Of a DNA stretch of 64,000 nt, positions 40,545 through 50,512 are shown piece by piece. Source of the DNA: Palsa-1447 sp964414785 (lineage in GTDB: Bacteria; Verrucomicrobiota; Verrucomicrobiia; Opitutales; Opitutaceae); NCBI GenBank assembly GCA_964414785.1, contig CAYPXZ010000003.1:104376-168375 (forward strand). The letters run 5' to 3'. Both the position numbers and the translations under genes were made by a program. Each line of letters begins with the position of its first letter. Within the stretch, counting starts at the first letter, position 1. Under the pieces are notes generated by a model that saw only the letters and a program-made list of their open reading frames with translations, did no database searches and was not told the DNA's origin.

Positions 40545-41759
40545 ATGCCCCCCAACATTCTCTGGATCACGACCACCCAGTGGAGGGCCCAGGCGTGCCG
40601 GTATTCCGGGGACCCCAATGCGCGGACGCCGCGGCTGGATGCGCTCGCGGCGCAAAGCGTCAATTACACGCAGGCCGTGACGCCGCACCCCTTCGGCCCC
40701 TTCGCGCGGGCGGCGATGCTCACGGGCATCGCCTGCCCGGCAAATGGCGTCAGGGACTACTTCGATCCGCTCCCTGCGGGCGCGAGGACGATCGCAGGGG
40801 TCATGAGCGATCGGTCCTACAAGACGGCGTTCTTTGGCAAGTGGCACCTGGCGCCCCGGGACAGGTCGGCGGGGCTCGTGGGAGAAGGGCACGCAAGGTC
40901 CATCGTTCCTCCTGAGCACCGGGGAGGTTTCGACTTCTGGGAGGGCTTCGAGAGCGGCTTCCTCCTGAACGATCCGTGGCTGCACGGGACGAGGCTCCCG
41001 TCCCCCATGCAGTTCCAGGGCTACCAGAGCGATGTCCTCTGCGGGCGGGCGCTCCGCTTCCTGCAGGGCGTCGCCTCGCCCTGGTTCGCCGTGGTGAGCC
41101 TCGAGGCCCCCCATCCCCCCTACGATGCGCCGGCCGGCGCCGCCCGCCCGGTCCCGCCCGGCTCCCTCGTGCTGCGGGGCAACGTCCCCGCGGACGCAGG
41201 CGTCCGCGAAAGGGCATCCAGGGAGCTCTGTGGCTACTACGCCCACATCGAGGCTACCGACCGGGCGATAGGGACCCTCGTCGAGGCCCTCCCCGAGGAC
41301 ACGGTCATCGTCGTCACCTCGGTCCACGGCGACATGCACGGGTCGCACGGGCTCTTCCGCAAGGGCTGGCCGCACGAGGAGAGCATCCGCGTTCCGCTGC
41401 TCGTGCGGGGCCCCGGTGCGGCCCGCGTGGACGAAAGTCCGGTCTCGCTCATCGACCTGCCCCTGATGACCGCCTCCTGGGCCGAAGGGGGGAGGGAGCC
41501 GGGGAGCAAGGCATGGACCTCCTCTGGCGCCGAGGAATTCGCCCGCATCTCGATGCCCTCCGTCGTGGGCCTAGCGGACCAGTGCGACCGGGCATGGTCG
41601 GGCGTGCGCTCGCGCTCGCGCAAGCTTGTGCTCGGCGAGGACGGCGCCCCCTGGCTCTACTTCGACCTGGAGGGCGACCCCCTTGAGCTGCGAAACCTCG
41701 CCGCAGACCCGTCCCGCGCGGCGGAGATCGGCCGCCTGCGGGACCTCGTCAGCCGCTGA
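40545..41759 (+). CDS. Sulfatase-fold protein lacking catalytic residues (pseudo-sulfatase)
   Basis: This 404-residue protein aligns along its length with choline-sulfatase/arylsulfatase-type enzymes: NILWITTTQWRAQA at the start, TPRLDALAAQSVNYTQAV, KTAFFGKWHLAP, LEAPHPPYDAP, and GSHGLFRKGWPHEESIRVPLLVRGPG. Key catalytic positions are replaced: the metal Asp before Gln in the first motif is Thr 11, the Cys/Ser that becomes formylglycine in C-x-P-x-R is Gly 51 (GPFAR), and the metal Asp of TSDHG is Val 260. It has no signal peptide. The reading frame is intact, so it is a maintained gene, likely binding rather than hydrolysing. It may alternatively be a phosphoglycerol-transferase-like paralogue with a rebuilt site. 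Confidence 0.8.
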   Translation: MPPNILWITTTQWRAQACRYSGDPNARTPRLDALAAQSVNYTQAVTPHPFGPFARAAMLTGIACPANGVRDYFDPLPAGARTIAGVMSDRSYKTAFFGKWHLAPRDRSAGLVGEGHARSIVPPEHRGGFDFWEGFESGFLLNDPWLHGTRLPSPMQFQGYQSDVLCGRALRFLQGVASPWFAVVSLEAPHPPYDAPAGAARPVPPGSLVLRGNVPADAGVRERASRELCGYYAHIEATDRAIGTLVEALPEDTVIVVTSVHGDMHGSHGLFRKGWPHEESIRVPLLVRGPGAARVDESPVSLIDLPLMTASWAEGGREPGSKAWTSSGAEEFARISMPSVVGLADQCDRAWSGVRSRSRKLVLGEDGAPWLYFDLEGDPLELRNLAADPSRAAEIGRLRDLVSR

Positions 41760-44700
41760 CGGTCGGCGCCACCTTCGTCTTTGGGAACTGGCGCCTTATG
41801 GCGGCGACGATCTCGTGCAGCTTGACCGGCTTCGAGATGTAGTCGTCCATGCCGGCGTCGAGGCATATCTCCCTGTCGCCCTGCATGGCGTTTGCGGTGA
41901 GCGCGATGATCTTCGGCTGCCGGTCCGCGGGCAGCGTCCTCCTGATCCTGCGGCTCGCCTCGAGGCCGTCCATCTCGGGCATCTGCAGGTCCATCAGGAC
42001 AAGGTCGTAGCTGCGGTTCTGGAACGCGTTCACCGCCTCCAGCCCGTTGCCGACCGCGTCCGCGTTGTAGCCCATCCGCTCCAGGAACCGTAGGGCGACC
42101 TTCTGGTTGACCGCGTTGTCCTCGGCGAGGAGCACCGTGAGAGGGATCTCCTCCGCGATCGGACGGTCCTCGTGGCGCGCCTGCACGACGATTCCTCCGC
42201 TGCCGGAGCGGTTGCCCAGGAGCCCCAGCGCCTGGTAGAACGACACGGTCTTGATCGGCTTTGAGAGCGTGGCGTAGGGGTAGCCGTCCTGCGGCGCAGG
42301 CGGGGGCGTCTGGCCCAGGCGGAAGAGGGCCAGCCTCGGGCACTTGATCTCGGCGGCGAGGTCCAGGGCCCTCTGGCTCTCGAACTCAGGGAGGTCCAGG
42401 ACGACGACGGACGGCCGGGTCGGCAGGGTGGGGGCCATCTCGAGGGCCGACTCCGAGTCGTTCGCGAACACGCTCGCGGCGCCGAGCGAGTCAAAGAGCG
42501 TGCGCAGGCGCGCGCGCGTGATCGGGTTGTCCTCGATGCAGAGCGCGAGGCACCCCTTCAGGTCGAGGCCCAGGAACGGGGGCGCGGAGACCTCCGTGGG
42601 GCGCTGCGCCGCGTCCGTCATGATCGCGACGGTGAAGGTCGATCCCTTGCCCGGCGTGCTCTCGACGCGGATGTCGCCGTTCATCAGCTGGCAGAGGCGC
42701 TGGCAGATCGCGAGCCCGAGACCCGTCCCGCCGTACTTGCGAGTCGTGGAGGAGTCCACCTGGCTGAAGGCCTTGAACAGGCGGTCGATCCGGTCCTGGG
42801 GGATGCCGATGCCGGTGTCCTGCACCGTGATCTCCAGCCTCATACGGCCGGCCGGCGTGGCCCGCACGCTGACATCCAGCGGGATCCTGCGCACCTGGAT
42901 CGAGATGCTTCCGGCCGGCGTGAACTTGATGGCGTTGTTGACCAGGTTGACGATGATCTGCCTCAGGCGCGTCACGTCGCCCACGATCCAGGGCGGGACG
43001 TCCGGCTCGACGTGGTAGCCGATCTCCAGGCGCTTCGCGGCGGCCGTCGGCGCGAAGAGGTCGAGCGCCTCCTCCACGCACAGCGCCAGCTCGAAGGGCG
43101 CCTTCTCGAGCTCCATCTTGCCGGACTCGATCTTGGAGAAGTCGAGGATGTCGTTGATGATCGTCAGCAGCGCCTCCCCCGAGGTCCTGATCGTGTTCAC
43201 GAAGTCGCGCTGTTCGCTGGTGAGCGACGTCTCCATGAGGATGCTGGTCATACCAATGACCCCGTTCATCGGCGTCCGGATCTCGTGCGACATGGAGGCG
43301 AGGAACTCGCTCTTCGCGCGCGACGCGAAGTCGGCCTCGGCCTTGGCCCTGCGCAGCTGGTTCTCGGTCTCGACCCGCGAGGTGATGTCGTTCTCGATGG
43401 CTATGAAGTTCTCGACCTGGCCTGCCTGGTTCCTGACGACCTGGACCTCCAGGTGCAGGTAGTACTTCCTCCCCGACTTGGAGTAGTGGATGATCTCGGT
43501 GTTCGTTCCCTTGCCTTTCGCGATCTCGTCCCGGATCAGCTCGGACTGGGCGGCGTCGGTGTCGGGGCCGCTTAGCAGGGTGCCCGGGTCCTTGCCGACG
43601 ACCTCCTCAAGGGTGTACTCCATCACGCGGCAGAACGCGCTGTTCACCCACTCGATCTTGCCCTCCGCGGAGCCGATGATGACGAGGTTGTCCGTCTTCG
43701 ACGCGACGAGGGAAAGCTTGCGGGCCTCGGCCTGGCTCTCGCGAAGCGCCTGCTCCGACTCGCGCCGGGTCGTGATGTCCTGGACCGTGCCGATGATCCG
43801 CGTCGGCCTCCCGTTGGGGCCCGCGAGGACGGACTTCGAGCGCATGTACACCCAGCGCCAGTCCCCGTTGCGGGCGCGCACCCGGTACTCCGGGTCGATG
43901 AAGGAGGCGACGCCGTTGAGCTGCGACTCGGTACGCTTGCGGTAGACGGGAAGATCGTCCGGGTGGATGAGCGACTGCCAGACCTCGAGGGTCGACGGCA
44001 TCCGGGCGTGCTCGTATCCCAGGAGGCCCCAGAGGCCGGGGCTGTAGTACACGTGCCCCTTGGGGACGTTCCACTCGAAGATCCCGATCTGCGTCGAGTC
44101 GAGCGCAAGCCTCAGGCGCTCGTCGGAGACCTTGAGCCTCGCCTCGATCCTGCGCCTCTCCTCGTTCTCGGCGACGAGCCTCTTGTTGGAGAGGTCGGAC
44201 AGGTACTGCCCAGAGCGGGCGCGGCGGGCCAGGTGCAGCGTGAACCCGAGGAGCAGCGTGATGGCCAGCCCGCCGATGAGGGCCATCTCGGGCAGGTAGC
44301 GCTTGTCGGCCGCGAGCAGCTCGTCCGTGGGGGTCAGGGAAAGGCGCACGCGCTGGTCGAACAGGTTGGGATAGACCTTCTCCTGGAGGGGGCCCTTGCT
44401 CGCCTTTTCGGTGAGCGCCGACCGGTACACCTCCATCCTGCCGACCGTGACGACCATGCTGTAGCTCGACGCCAGCTTCAGCTGCTTGTACAGGGTCGAG
44501 AAGAACCTGGCGTAGATGTACTCCGACGCGGCGTAGTGGCCCGGGCTGCCGCTCCTGCCGATCGGTGCGTAGATGACGAAGCCCTGGTTCTTCTTCTTGC
44601 CGATCCCGTCGGTGAGCGACGAGAGTTCGGGCCCGTTCTTTGCGCGCGCGGTCTCCACCGCCTCGCGCCGCCTCGGGTCGGACGCGTGGTTGAATCCGAC

Positions 44701-45705
44701 CAAGCCGGCATTGTCCTGCACCGGGTAGGCCCAGCGCGTCGTCAGGCCCTGCCCGGTGACGTCGACAAGCGAGATCGATTCGCAACCCAGGTCCTTCGCC
44801 TCGTCATAGAGCGACGACACATCAATCGTCCAGGCGGCGAAGTTCGTGTCCGGGTTATCGGCCCCGTTGCGCGCGAGGCGGTCCAGGAGGTTGAGCTGCT
44901 GGTCGACCGCGGACTTAATCGTCGTCGCCACCTGGTCCGCGACGGCGGCCGTCTTCGCGTCCAGGTTCGACATCTCGCTGTCCCTTAGCCCGATCCAGAA
45001 GATGAGCGTCAGGGTGAGGCTGCCTATGACGAACGGCATCGGCATCCAAGCCGGGGGTCCCCCCTCGTCCTTGAGGCTTTCCCTCCAGGCGAGGACGAGC
45101 AGCGCGAGGCCCGCGATGAGGAGCGCCGCGGCCGTGAAGGCCGAGAGGGCCGTGTTCGTGCCCCAGTTGTAGACGGCGGGAAGCTCGAAGGCGTAGCCGA
45201 GCAGGGTCGAGAAACCCACGGAAGCCAGGACCGAGCCGGAGACCGCCTCGGCAAAGAGCCGATCGCGGGCCCGCTTTTCCGAGATCCTCCAGAAGACCGC
45301 GATGCCCGCGGCGGTGATGCAGCAGGCCGCGATGACCGAGCCGCGGCCGGGCTGCACCGTGTCGATCAGCAGGCTGTCGCGCACCATCAGCTCGTCTATC
45401 CTGAAGTCGGTGCCGAGGATGGTTTCCAGGGCCGTCAGGATTCCTATCACCGAGGCGACAAGGCCGGCCCAGGCAGCACGCCCCGCCCGCAGCTCGCGCC
45501 CCATGAAGGCGATCCCGAGCGCCAGGATGCACAGGCCCTCGTTGAACATGATCGGCGCCTTGTGCTCGATCGGCTGGACCAGGCGGTCGACGTGCAGGAA
45601 CCAGCCTGCGACGGCCACCAGGCCGATGCCGATGAGGATCACGGCGAGCGCGAGAGATACCCGCTCGATCCAGGACCGGCGGGGCAGTGTGTTGACGTGG
45701 TCCAT
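41749..45705 (-). CDS. Hybrid sensor histidine kinase (CHASE-PAS-PAS-HisKA-HATPase-REC-REC)
   Basis: A 1318-residue membrane sensor. About seven helices lie in residues 15-235, an extracytoplasmic CHASE-like domain in 240-440 (ESISLVDVTGQGLTTRWAYP), another helix near 465-485, and two PAS domains (about 510-635 and 650-770). Then come HisKA with SMSHEIRTPMNGVIGMT, HATPase with NLVNNAIKF, DTGIGIP and GGTGLGLAI, and two receiver domains; the second has AEDNAVNQK, LMDLQMPEMDG and ISKPVK, the first (CIEDNPITR, VLDLPEF, LSKPIK) is more diverged. ATG 45705 chosen; the upstream Arg-rich extension is not conserved in character. It ends tail-to-tail with the sulfatase gene, overlapping by 11 bases. 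No output regulator is adjacent. Confidence 0.92.
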   Translation of the reverse strand: MDHVNTLPRRSWIERVSLALAVILIGIGLVAVAGWFLHVDRLVQPIEHKAPIMFNEGLCILALGIAFMGRELRAGRAAWAGLVASVIGILTALETILGTDFRIDELMVRDSLLIDTVQPGRGSVIAACCITAAGIAVFWRISEKRARDRLFAEAVSGSVLASVGFSTLLGYAFELPAVYNWGTNTALSAFTAAALLIAGLALLVLAWRESLKDEGGPPAWMPMPFVIGSLTLTLIFWIGLRDSEMSNLDAKTAAVADQVATTIKSAVDQQLNLLDRLARNGADNPDTNFAAWTIDVSSLYDEAKDLGCESISLVDVTGQGLTTRWAYPVQDNAGLVGFNHASDPRRREAVETARAKNGPELSSLTDGIGKKKNQGFVIYAPIGRSGSPGHYAASEYIYARFFSTLYKQLKLASSYSMVVTVGRMEVYRSALTEKASKGPLQEKVYPNLFDQRVRLSLTPTDELLAADKRYLPEMALIGGLAITLLLGFTLHLARRARSGQYLSDLSNKRLVAENEERRRIEARLKVSDERLRLALDSTQIGIFEWNVPKGHVYYSPGLWGLLGYEHARMPSTLEVWQSLIHPDDLPVYRKRTESQLNGVASFIDPEYRVRARNGDWRWVYMRSKSVLAGPNGRPTRIIGTVQDITTRRESEQALRESQAEARKLSLVASKTDNLVIIGSAEGKIEWVNSAFCRVMEYTLEEVVGKDPGTLLSGPDTDAAQSELIRDEIAKGKGTNTEIIHYSKSGRKYYLHLEVQVVRNQAGQVENFIAIENDITSRVETENQLRRAKAEADFASRAKSEFLASMSHEIRTPMNGVIGMTSILMETSLTSEQRDFVNTIRTSGEALLTIINDILDFSKIESGKMELEKAPFELALCVEEALDLFAPTAAAKRLEIGYHVEPDVPPWIVGDVTRLRQIIVNLVNNAIKFTPAGSISIQVRRIPLDVSVRATPAGRMRLEITVQDTGIGIPQDRIDRLFKAFSQVDSSTTRKYGGTGLGLAICQRLCQLMNGDIRVESTPGKGSTFTVAIMTDAAQRPTEVSAPPFLGLDLKGCLALCIEDNPITRARLRTLFDSLGAASVFANDSESALEMAPTLPTRPSVVVLDLPEFESQRALDLAAEIKCPRLALFRLGQTPPPAPQDGYPYATLSKPIKTVSFYQALGLLGNRSGSGGIVVQARHEDRPIAEEIPLTVLLAEDNAVNQKVALRFLERMGYNADAVGNGLEAVNAFQNRSYDLVLMDLQMPEMDGLEASRRIRRTLPADRQPKIIALTANAMQGDREICLDAGMDDYISKPVKLHEIVAAIRRQFPKTKVAPTVSG

Positions 45706-45814
45706 GCGGCCCGGACCAAGTAAGCGCTTCAGTCGGACAGGGGCAATGTGTTTCGAATCACGGGATTTACGCGCTTTTAAAGCACGTTTGGCTCCCGAAT
45801 TTGCCCTTAACCGG

Positions 45815-48601
45815 TCATGGAGGGGGATTTGCCAGCGGGGTGGTGGGCGCAGCCTTGTCCGGCGCCTCCTCCTTCGGCGCACCCTCCCTCAGCAGGTTGA
45901 GCGGGCTGTAGGCGAGGCGCCACGAGGGCTTGTCGATGCTGCCGGTCAGCCGCACCCGGAACACCGCCGATATGGGAACCGAGAGGGCGTTGAAGATCTG
46001 CAGGAGCGACTTGCTCTCCATGAAGGGGTAGATGTTCGCCGAGAAGTCGAGCAGGCGCCGGTTGATCGTGTAGGTGCCCTTGCCCCGGATCAGGGAATTC
46101 GCCCCCACCACGCTCAGGTCGGGGAAGTTGAGCAGGCCGTTCTCGACCTTGAAGACGCCCTTGGCCTGCGTGAAACGCAGCTCCGGGAACTTGAGGATCT
46201 TGGAGAGCCCCCCGAGCAGCTCGAGTTCACCGAGGTTAGACCCCTGCACCTGCACGTTTCCCTCGCCGGCGAAGGTCGCGAGGTCGCCCGGGCGGCCCTC
46301 GGCCGAGGCGTTGAGGTCGAGCCGGACGCCGGACTTGTCCCTTGCGAAGGTATCGAGCGCCGTGGTGCTCCCCGGCTTCCCCGAGACCACAAATCCCTTG
46401 GCGGCCTCCGCGGCCTGCCCGAGGCTTGCCCCGATCAGCGAAGCCTTGAACCGGAGCCGCTTCTCCGCGTCCGTTCCGGTGACCTGGGCGGATCCGGCGA
46501 TCGCCCCGCCCGCGAATCCCGCGTCGACGTCGCTGACGTCGATATTGTCGTCGTTGATGTGGATCTTGAAGAAGGCGCGGTCGAACCCGACCCCGTGGAT
46601 GTGAAGGGCGGAGTTTGACCGGACCTCGGTGTGGATCTCCCTGTGCCGGCCCCCGGGGGCCGCCGGCCCCTCGATGTGGGCCCCAAGCGTCATGGACGGC
46701 GGCAGGTCGAACGCGAACGCCGCGATGGCCGCCGCCCCGTCCGCGGGGAGCAGCGCGCCGAGCGGGGCCGGGTCGATCCTGGACCTAGCGTCGATGTCGA
46801 GTGCGCTCCACAGCCCGCCCTTTGCCGGGTCGAACGCGAGCTTGAACGAGCCCTCCGCGTCGCCCTTTCCCTTCGACACGAAGACGTCGATGCCGTCGCA
46901 GGCGTTCGGGTCGACGTAGAGGAGGACCCTCGTGGAGTCCAGGGGGACCCCCTTGATGACGGGGGCCTTCGAGTCCGCGTAGCCAAAGACCGAGAAGCTC
47001 GCCCCGCGCGCGTATCGGCCCTGCACGTCGACCGTCGCGTCGGGAGGCTGCGAGGGGAACTCGAACGGCTTGAAGATGTTCGGCCACCACTCGCCGAGGA
47101 ACCATGGCGAGATGTCGAGGGGTCGAAGCCGTCCGGAGAGCAGGTACCGGAATTCCTGGGTGGAGAAGTTCTGCTCATACGAGCCGAGGGCAAAGTTGTC
47201 CCCGCTCCTGGCCAGCGCCTCGCGCGCCGCGAAATGCGTCCCGTCGAAGGTGACAAGGCCCCGCGCCTCCTGGAACCTGACCCCGTAGGCCGTGAAGTTG
47301 CGCGTGTCGACGCGGGCGCTTGCCCCGGAAAACCTCCAACCCGGGGACAGGCGGACCGTGCCCACGGCCTCGAGCGGCTCCGACAGGTCGGCGAAGCGCC
47401 GGATCTTGTATCCCGTGTGGGCAGAGAGCGGCTCGAGCAGCTCGGACGCGAACGATCCCGCGAACGCGACGTCGGCCGACTTGGCGCCAAGGTCCACATC
47501 GCCGTGGGCCCAGACCGGGCGGCCGAAGAACCTTGCCTCGGCCTCGCCGGAAAATGACTTTCCGGCTCCGGCAGTAAGGCGGGCCATCGGGGCCTCGGCG
47601 AGGGTGCCCTCGTACGATGCCGACCCCGCGGTGACCTCAAGCTGTTTGGGATCGAAGGCCAGGGTGTCCATCCTCAGAAGCCCGCGGATCCAGACGCGCA
47701 CGCCTGACGCCCCCACCTTGTCGCCCACCTTCAGGCTCTCGGCCGTCGCGACCGCCGAGGTCATCGAGGGGGTGCCCCCGAGGAGAGGGAAGCGGCACGC
47801 CGCGTGGATCCGTCCGGCCTCCACCGTCTTAGTTCCGGGCATGCTTAGGCTGTCCGCGAACAGCTCGGCTACAACGATCGCACCGCGGGTGTCGGAGGGG
47901 ACAAGGATCCCGCTGATGACGGCGTGGTCGATGCCCGCCAGCCGCTCCTCGACCTTCGAGAACTCCCGGCTCAGGGCCACATAGTTCATGGCCACGAACT
48001 CGGTGAGGGGCAGGGACGTGCCCGGTGTGGTGTTGCGCGCGACCGTGCCCGCATTGACCTGGCCGTGCACGGAGACAAACACGCCGCCCAGGCGGCAGTT
48101 CATATAGTCGACTGAGAACTCGTTGCCGCGGGACGTGATCGAGAAGCCCGCGTCGAGGTCCTGAACGAGCTTCTCCGCCCGGCCGGAGGCCGAGAGCATC
48201 GCCGGGATGAAGAGGTTGGCCCCGGTCGCACGGATCTCGCTCGCCTCGAACTTGCGCTCGAGCAGCGCGATGGGGTCCAGGCGGATGTAGATGGCGTCCG
48301 CGGTAACGATGGGTTCCGCGAACGAGGACAGCCTGAAGCGGGCCTTCTGGAGCAGGATCCGCCCCGTTGGGTCGAAGGTGGCCCTCCCGAACTTGACCGA
48401 CACGCCCGACTGAGCGAGGTGGTCCTCGATCGCGTGCAGCAGGAACCTGGGGACCTGCAGCTCGTTCACCGTGCCGATGTAGGCCTGGAAGCACAGCAGG
48501 ATGACCAGGAGGAGCCACGACGTCCAGACGGCGATCGCGACGAGGCAGGCGGCGCATTGGCGCGCCCCCGCTATGAAAGGCCTGGTGATTCCGTCGCGCA
48601 T
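45815..48601 (-). CDS. AsmA-like protein of the cell envelope
   Basis: A 928-residue protein anchored by one N-terminal helix (about 20-45, WTSWLLLVILLCFQAYIG) and otherwise periplasmic and beta-rich. The C-terminal 250 residues hold the AsmA/TamB-type pattern GEGNVQVQGSNLGELELLGGLSKIL, FTQAKGVFKVENGLLNFPDLSVVGANSLIRGKGTYTINRRLLDFSANIYPF and RVRLTGSIDKPSWRLAYSPLNLL. AsmA-like proteins form bridges that move phospholipids between inner and outer membrane. It lies four bases after the DUF4340 gene, so it belongs to the ABC transporter operon above it. Confidence 0.8.
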   Translation of the reverse strand: MRDGITRPFIAGARQCAACLVAIAVWTSWLLLVILLCFQAYIGTVNELQVPRFLLHAIEDHLAQSGVSVKFGRATFDPTGRILLQKARFRLSSFAEPIVTADAIYIRLDPIALLERKFEASEIRATGANLFIPAMLSASGRAEKLVQDLDAGFSITSRGNEFSVDYMNCRLGGVFVSVHGQVNAGTVARNTTPGTSLPLTEFVAMNYVALSREFSKVEERLAGIDHAVISGILVPSDTRGAIVVAELFADSLSMPGTKTVEAGRIHAACRFPLLGGTPSMTSAVATAESLKVGDKVGASGVRVWIRGLLRMDTLAFDPKQLEVTAGSASYEGTLAEAPMARLTAGAGKSFSGEAEARFFGRPVWAHGDVDLGAKSADVAFAGSFASELLEPLSAHTGYKIRRFADLSEPLEAVGTVRLSPGWRFSGASARVDTRNFTAYGVRFQEARGLVTFDGTHFAAREALARSGDNFALGSYEQNFSTQEFRYLLSGRLRPLDISPWFLGEWWPNIFKPFEFPSQPPDATVDVQGRYARGASFSVFGYADSKAPVIKGVPLDSTRVLLYVDPNACDGIDVFVSKGKGDAEGSFKLAFDPAKGGLWSALDIDARSRIDPAPLGALLPADGAAAIAAFAFDLPPSMTLGAHIEGPAAPGGRHREIHTEVRSNSALHIHGVGFDRAFFKIHINDDNIDVSDVDAGFAGGAIAGSAQVTGTDAEKRLRFKASLIGASLGQAAEAAKGFVVSGKPGSTTALDTFARDKSGVRLDLNASAEGRPGDLATFAGEGNVQVQGSNLGELELLGGLSKILKFPELRFTQAKGVFKVENGLLNFPDLSVVGANSLIRGKGTYTINRRLLDFSANIYPFMESKSLLQIFNALSVPISAVFRVRLTGSIDKPSWRLAYSPLNLLREGAPKEEAPDKAAPTTPLANPPP

Positions 48602-48605
48602 CCGC

Positions 48606-50480
48606 TCAGGGCTGCGTCAGCGTCCAGAGCGCGTCCAGCAGCGGCTGCTCGATCGCGAAGACGGCCCCGAAGTCCTTTGATCCCGCCAGCTGCTCGGTGC
48701 CGCCGGTCCGCTCGGCGAGCCAGAGGGTCATGGTGTTGACCTGCCCCGCGCCGGCGCCGCCCGGCAGGGACACCGTCGCATCCAGGCGGTATTTCCACGA
48801 GCGCTCCTCGCCCGCGGCAAAGACCTTCTCCGGGAAGCCGTCCTTCACGAAGCTCGCGGCGCGCAGGTTGCGCAGCTGAAGGAGGACGGCCGCGATCGCG
48901 GCCTTCCTGGGAGCGGGCTCCGAGGCGAGCGCGGTGTCCCACGATTCGCTGTCGGCAAGCTTGCGCGAGTAGACCACGGTGTTGTCGCCCGCGTTCGTCA
49001 GCGTCAGCGACGTGATCCGCGCCGAGGCCGGAAGCGTGTTGAGCAGCCTCTCGCGCCAGGCGAGCGGCGACGCGCTCGTGTCCCGCAGGATGTCGGGCTC
49101 GACCGCGTACACCGAGGGCAGGCCCGCGATCCTCGCGTAGGCGATGTTCTCGCGCTTGGTCGGAAGGCCTATCTGAAGGGTGAGCTGGGTGGCGGGGCTC
49201 CCGCCGATCGTCAGCGCGACCTCCCTCTCGGGCCGGTTGAACCCCCAGTCCTCGATGTCGGCGTTGGTCGGGGCGTCGCTCTGGAACCGAAGGGCGCTCA
49301 GCGTCTCGAGCTGCTCAAGCAGCCTCTGCACCGCGGCGGAGTCGGCCGAGAGCGTCTGCGACGCTTGGCCGCCGCCCCCCCGGCGGATGATCTGCCAGCC
49401 GGCCTCATGGCCCCCCGCCGCCGATTCCAGGCGCTGCAGGGCGAGCTCGGGCTGGTTCAGTGCCGAGAGCGTGATCGATGTCACGGCTCCGGCGTCGAAG
49501 TCGAGAATGTGGCGGTCGCGCAGGTCGTCCGCCGCGTTGCGCAGCGTGTTCATCAGCCCCAGGGGGATCGTGACCGTGAAGATCGCGCGCCGGTCCTCAA
49601 GCTGGGCGAAGTAGACGTTCTCGTCGTCTGTCTGGGCTCCCACGAAGAGCGTCTCGTGCCGGTTGTTCCCCTCGATCGTCACGCGCAGGAGCGGCGCCGC
49701 CGACGGCGCCGTCGCTGGCGGGTTCTGCAGGACGAACGACTTCACGCGCAGCGCGTCGAGCGCATTGATCGCGAGCTCCGTCGCGTTCTTGCCCGCGCGG
49801 GCGTTCACCGGCGTCCTGAAAAGCCAGCGGCTGCCCTCCCGGTCGAGCCGAACGCGCACGCTCGACGGGGCGGCCGTCTGCAGGTTGAGCGAGCGGGCCT
49901 CGAACACCTGGATAGAATAGATGACGTCCGAGCGCAGCTGGTCGAAGGGAACGGAGAGGCTGTCCGCGAGCGACCTGCTGACGACGTGGATCTTCTGCCC
50001 GTCGGCCGAGAGCAGGTAGAGGTGGTTGCCGACCTTCGTGGTGTCCCCGATGCGCAGCACCGTCGTGCGGCCCGCCGCGCCCTCGTCCCCGGAGGTGAAG
50101 GAAAGCGTCAACTTCGGCTGGTCGAGGCCGTAGTCCGCGAGCTTCAGCCCGTTCTTCTCGAGGTCGCGCGTGCTGAAGCTTGCCTCGTGCTCGAGAAACT
50201 GGAGCTCGTTCAGTATCCGGCTGACGGCGTTCAGGTTCGCGGGCCACTCGACGGGCTTTGTGAGGAACCAGGTGTCGCCCCGGCGCTCGATGCTGAAGCT
50301 GGAGCCGGGCGCGCTTCCCGTCACTTCCAGGCTCCTGATGTTCGCGGCCTCCGCGCCCAGCACCCTGCGCCGCGCCTCCTGGGTCGCACGCTCGATCCTC
50401 CAGTCGCGCTCGAAGTAGAAGATGAAGAAGAAGAGCGCGACGTTCAGGAACAGGAGGACGAGTGTGACTTTGGAGCGCAT
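48606..50480 (-). CDS. DUF4340 domain-containing protein
   Basis: A 624-residue protein with an N-terminal membrane helix (VTLVLLFLNVALFFFIFYF, 4-23) and a large periplasmic part made of repeated DUF4340 units: TWFLTKPVEWPANLNAVSRILNELQFLE and LADYGLDQPKLTLSF in the first, a related VQRLLEQLETLSALRFQSD near 395 in the second. DUF4340 proteins nearly always lie beside Gld-like ABC transporters, as here, and are thought to be accessory to them. No enzymatic motif. It starts 32 bases after the GldG-like gene ends. Confidence 0.85.
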   Translation of the reverse strand: MRSKVTLVLLFLNVALFFFIFYFERDWRIERATQEARRRVLGAEAANIRSLEVTGSAPGSSFSIERRGDTWFLTKPVEWPANLNAVSRILNELQFLEHEASFSTRDLEKNGLKLADYGLDQPKLTLSFTSGDEGAAGRTTVLRIGDTTKVGNHLYLLSADGQKIHVVSRSLADSLSVPFDQLRSDVIYSIQVFEARSLNLQTAAPSSVRVRLDREGSRWLFRTPVNARAGKNATELAINALDALRVKSFVLQNPPATAPSAAPLLRVTIEGNNRHETLFVGAQTDDENVYFAQLEDRRAIFTVTIPLGLMNTLRNAADDLRDRHILDFDAGAVTSITLSALNQPELALQRLESAAGGHEAGWQIIRRGGGGQASQTLSADSAAVQRLLEQLETLSALRFQSDAPTNADIEDWGFNRPEREVALTIGGSPATQLTLQIGLPTKRENIAYARIAGLPSVYAVEPDILRDTSASPLAWRERLLNTLPASARITSLTLTNAGDNTVVYSRKLADSESWDTALASEPAPRKAAIAAVLLQLRNLRAASFVKDGFPEKVFAAGEERSWKYRLDATVSLPGGAGAGQVNTMTLWLAERTGGTEQLAGSKDFGAVFAIEQPLLDALWTLTQP

Positions 50481-50512
50481 TTCGTGGTGGCTTTGATGGT
50501 GCCGCGCGGGTG

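Noticed and set aside
45735..45765. TTCGAAT motif suggesting a tRNA T-loop
   Set aside because: Flanking bases do not form a 5-bp T-stem and no cloverleaf can be drawn.
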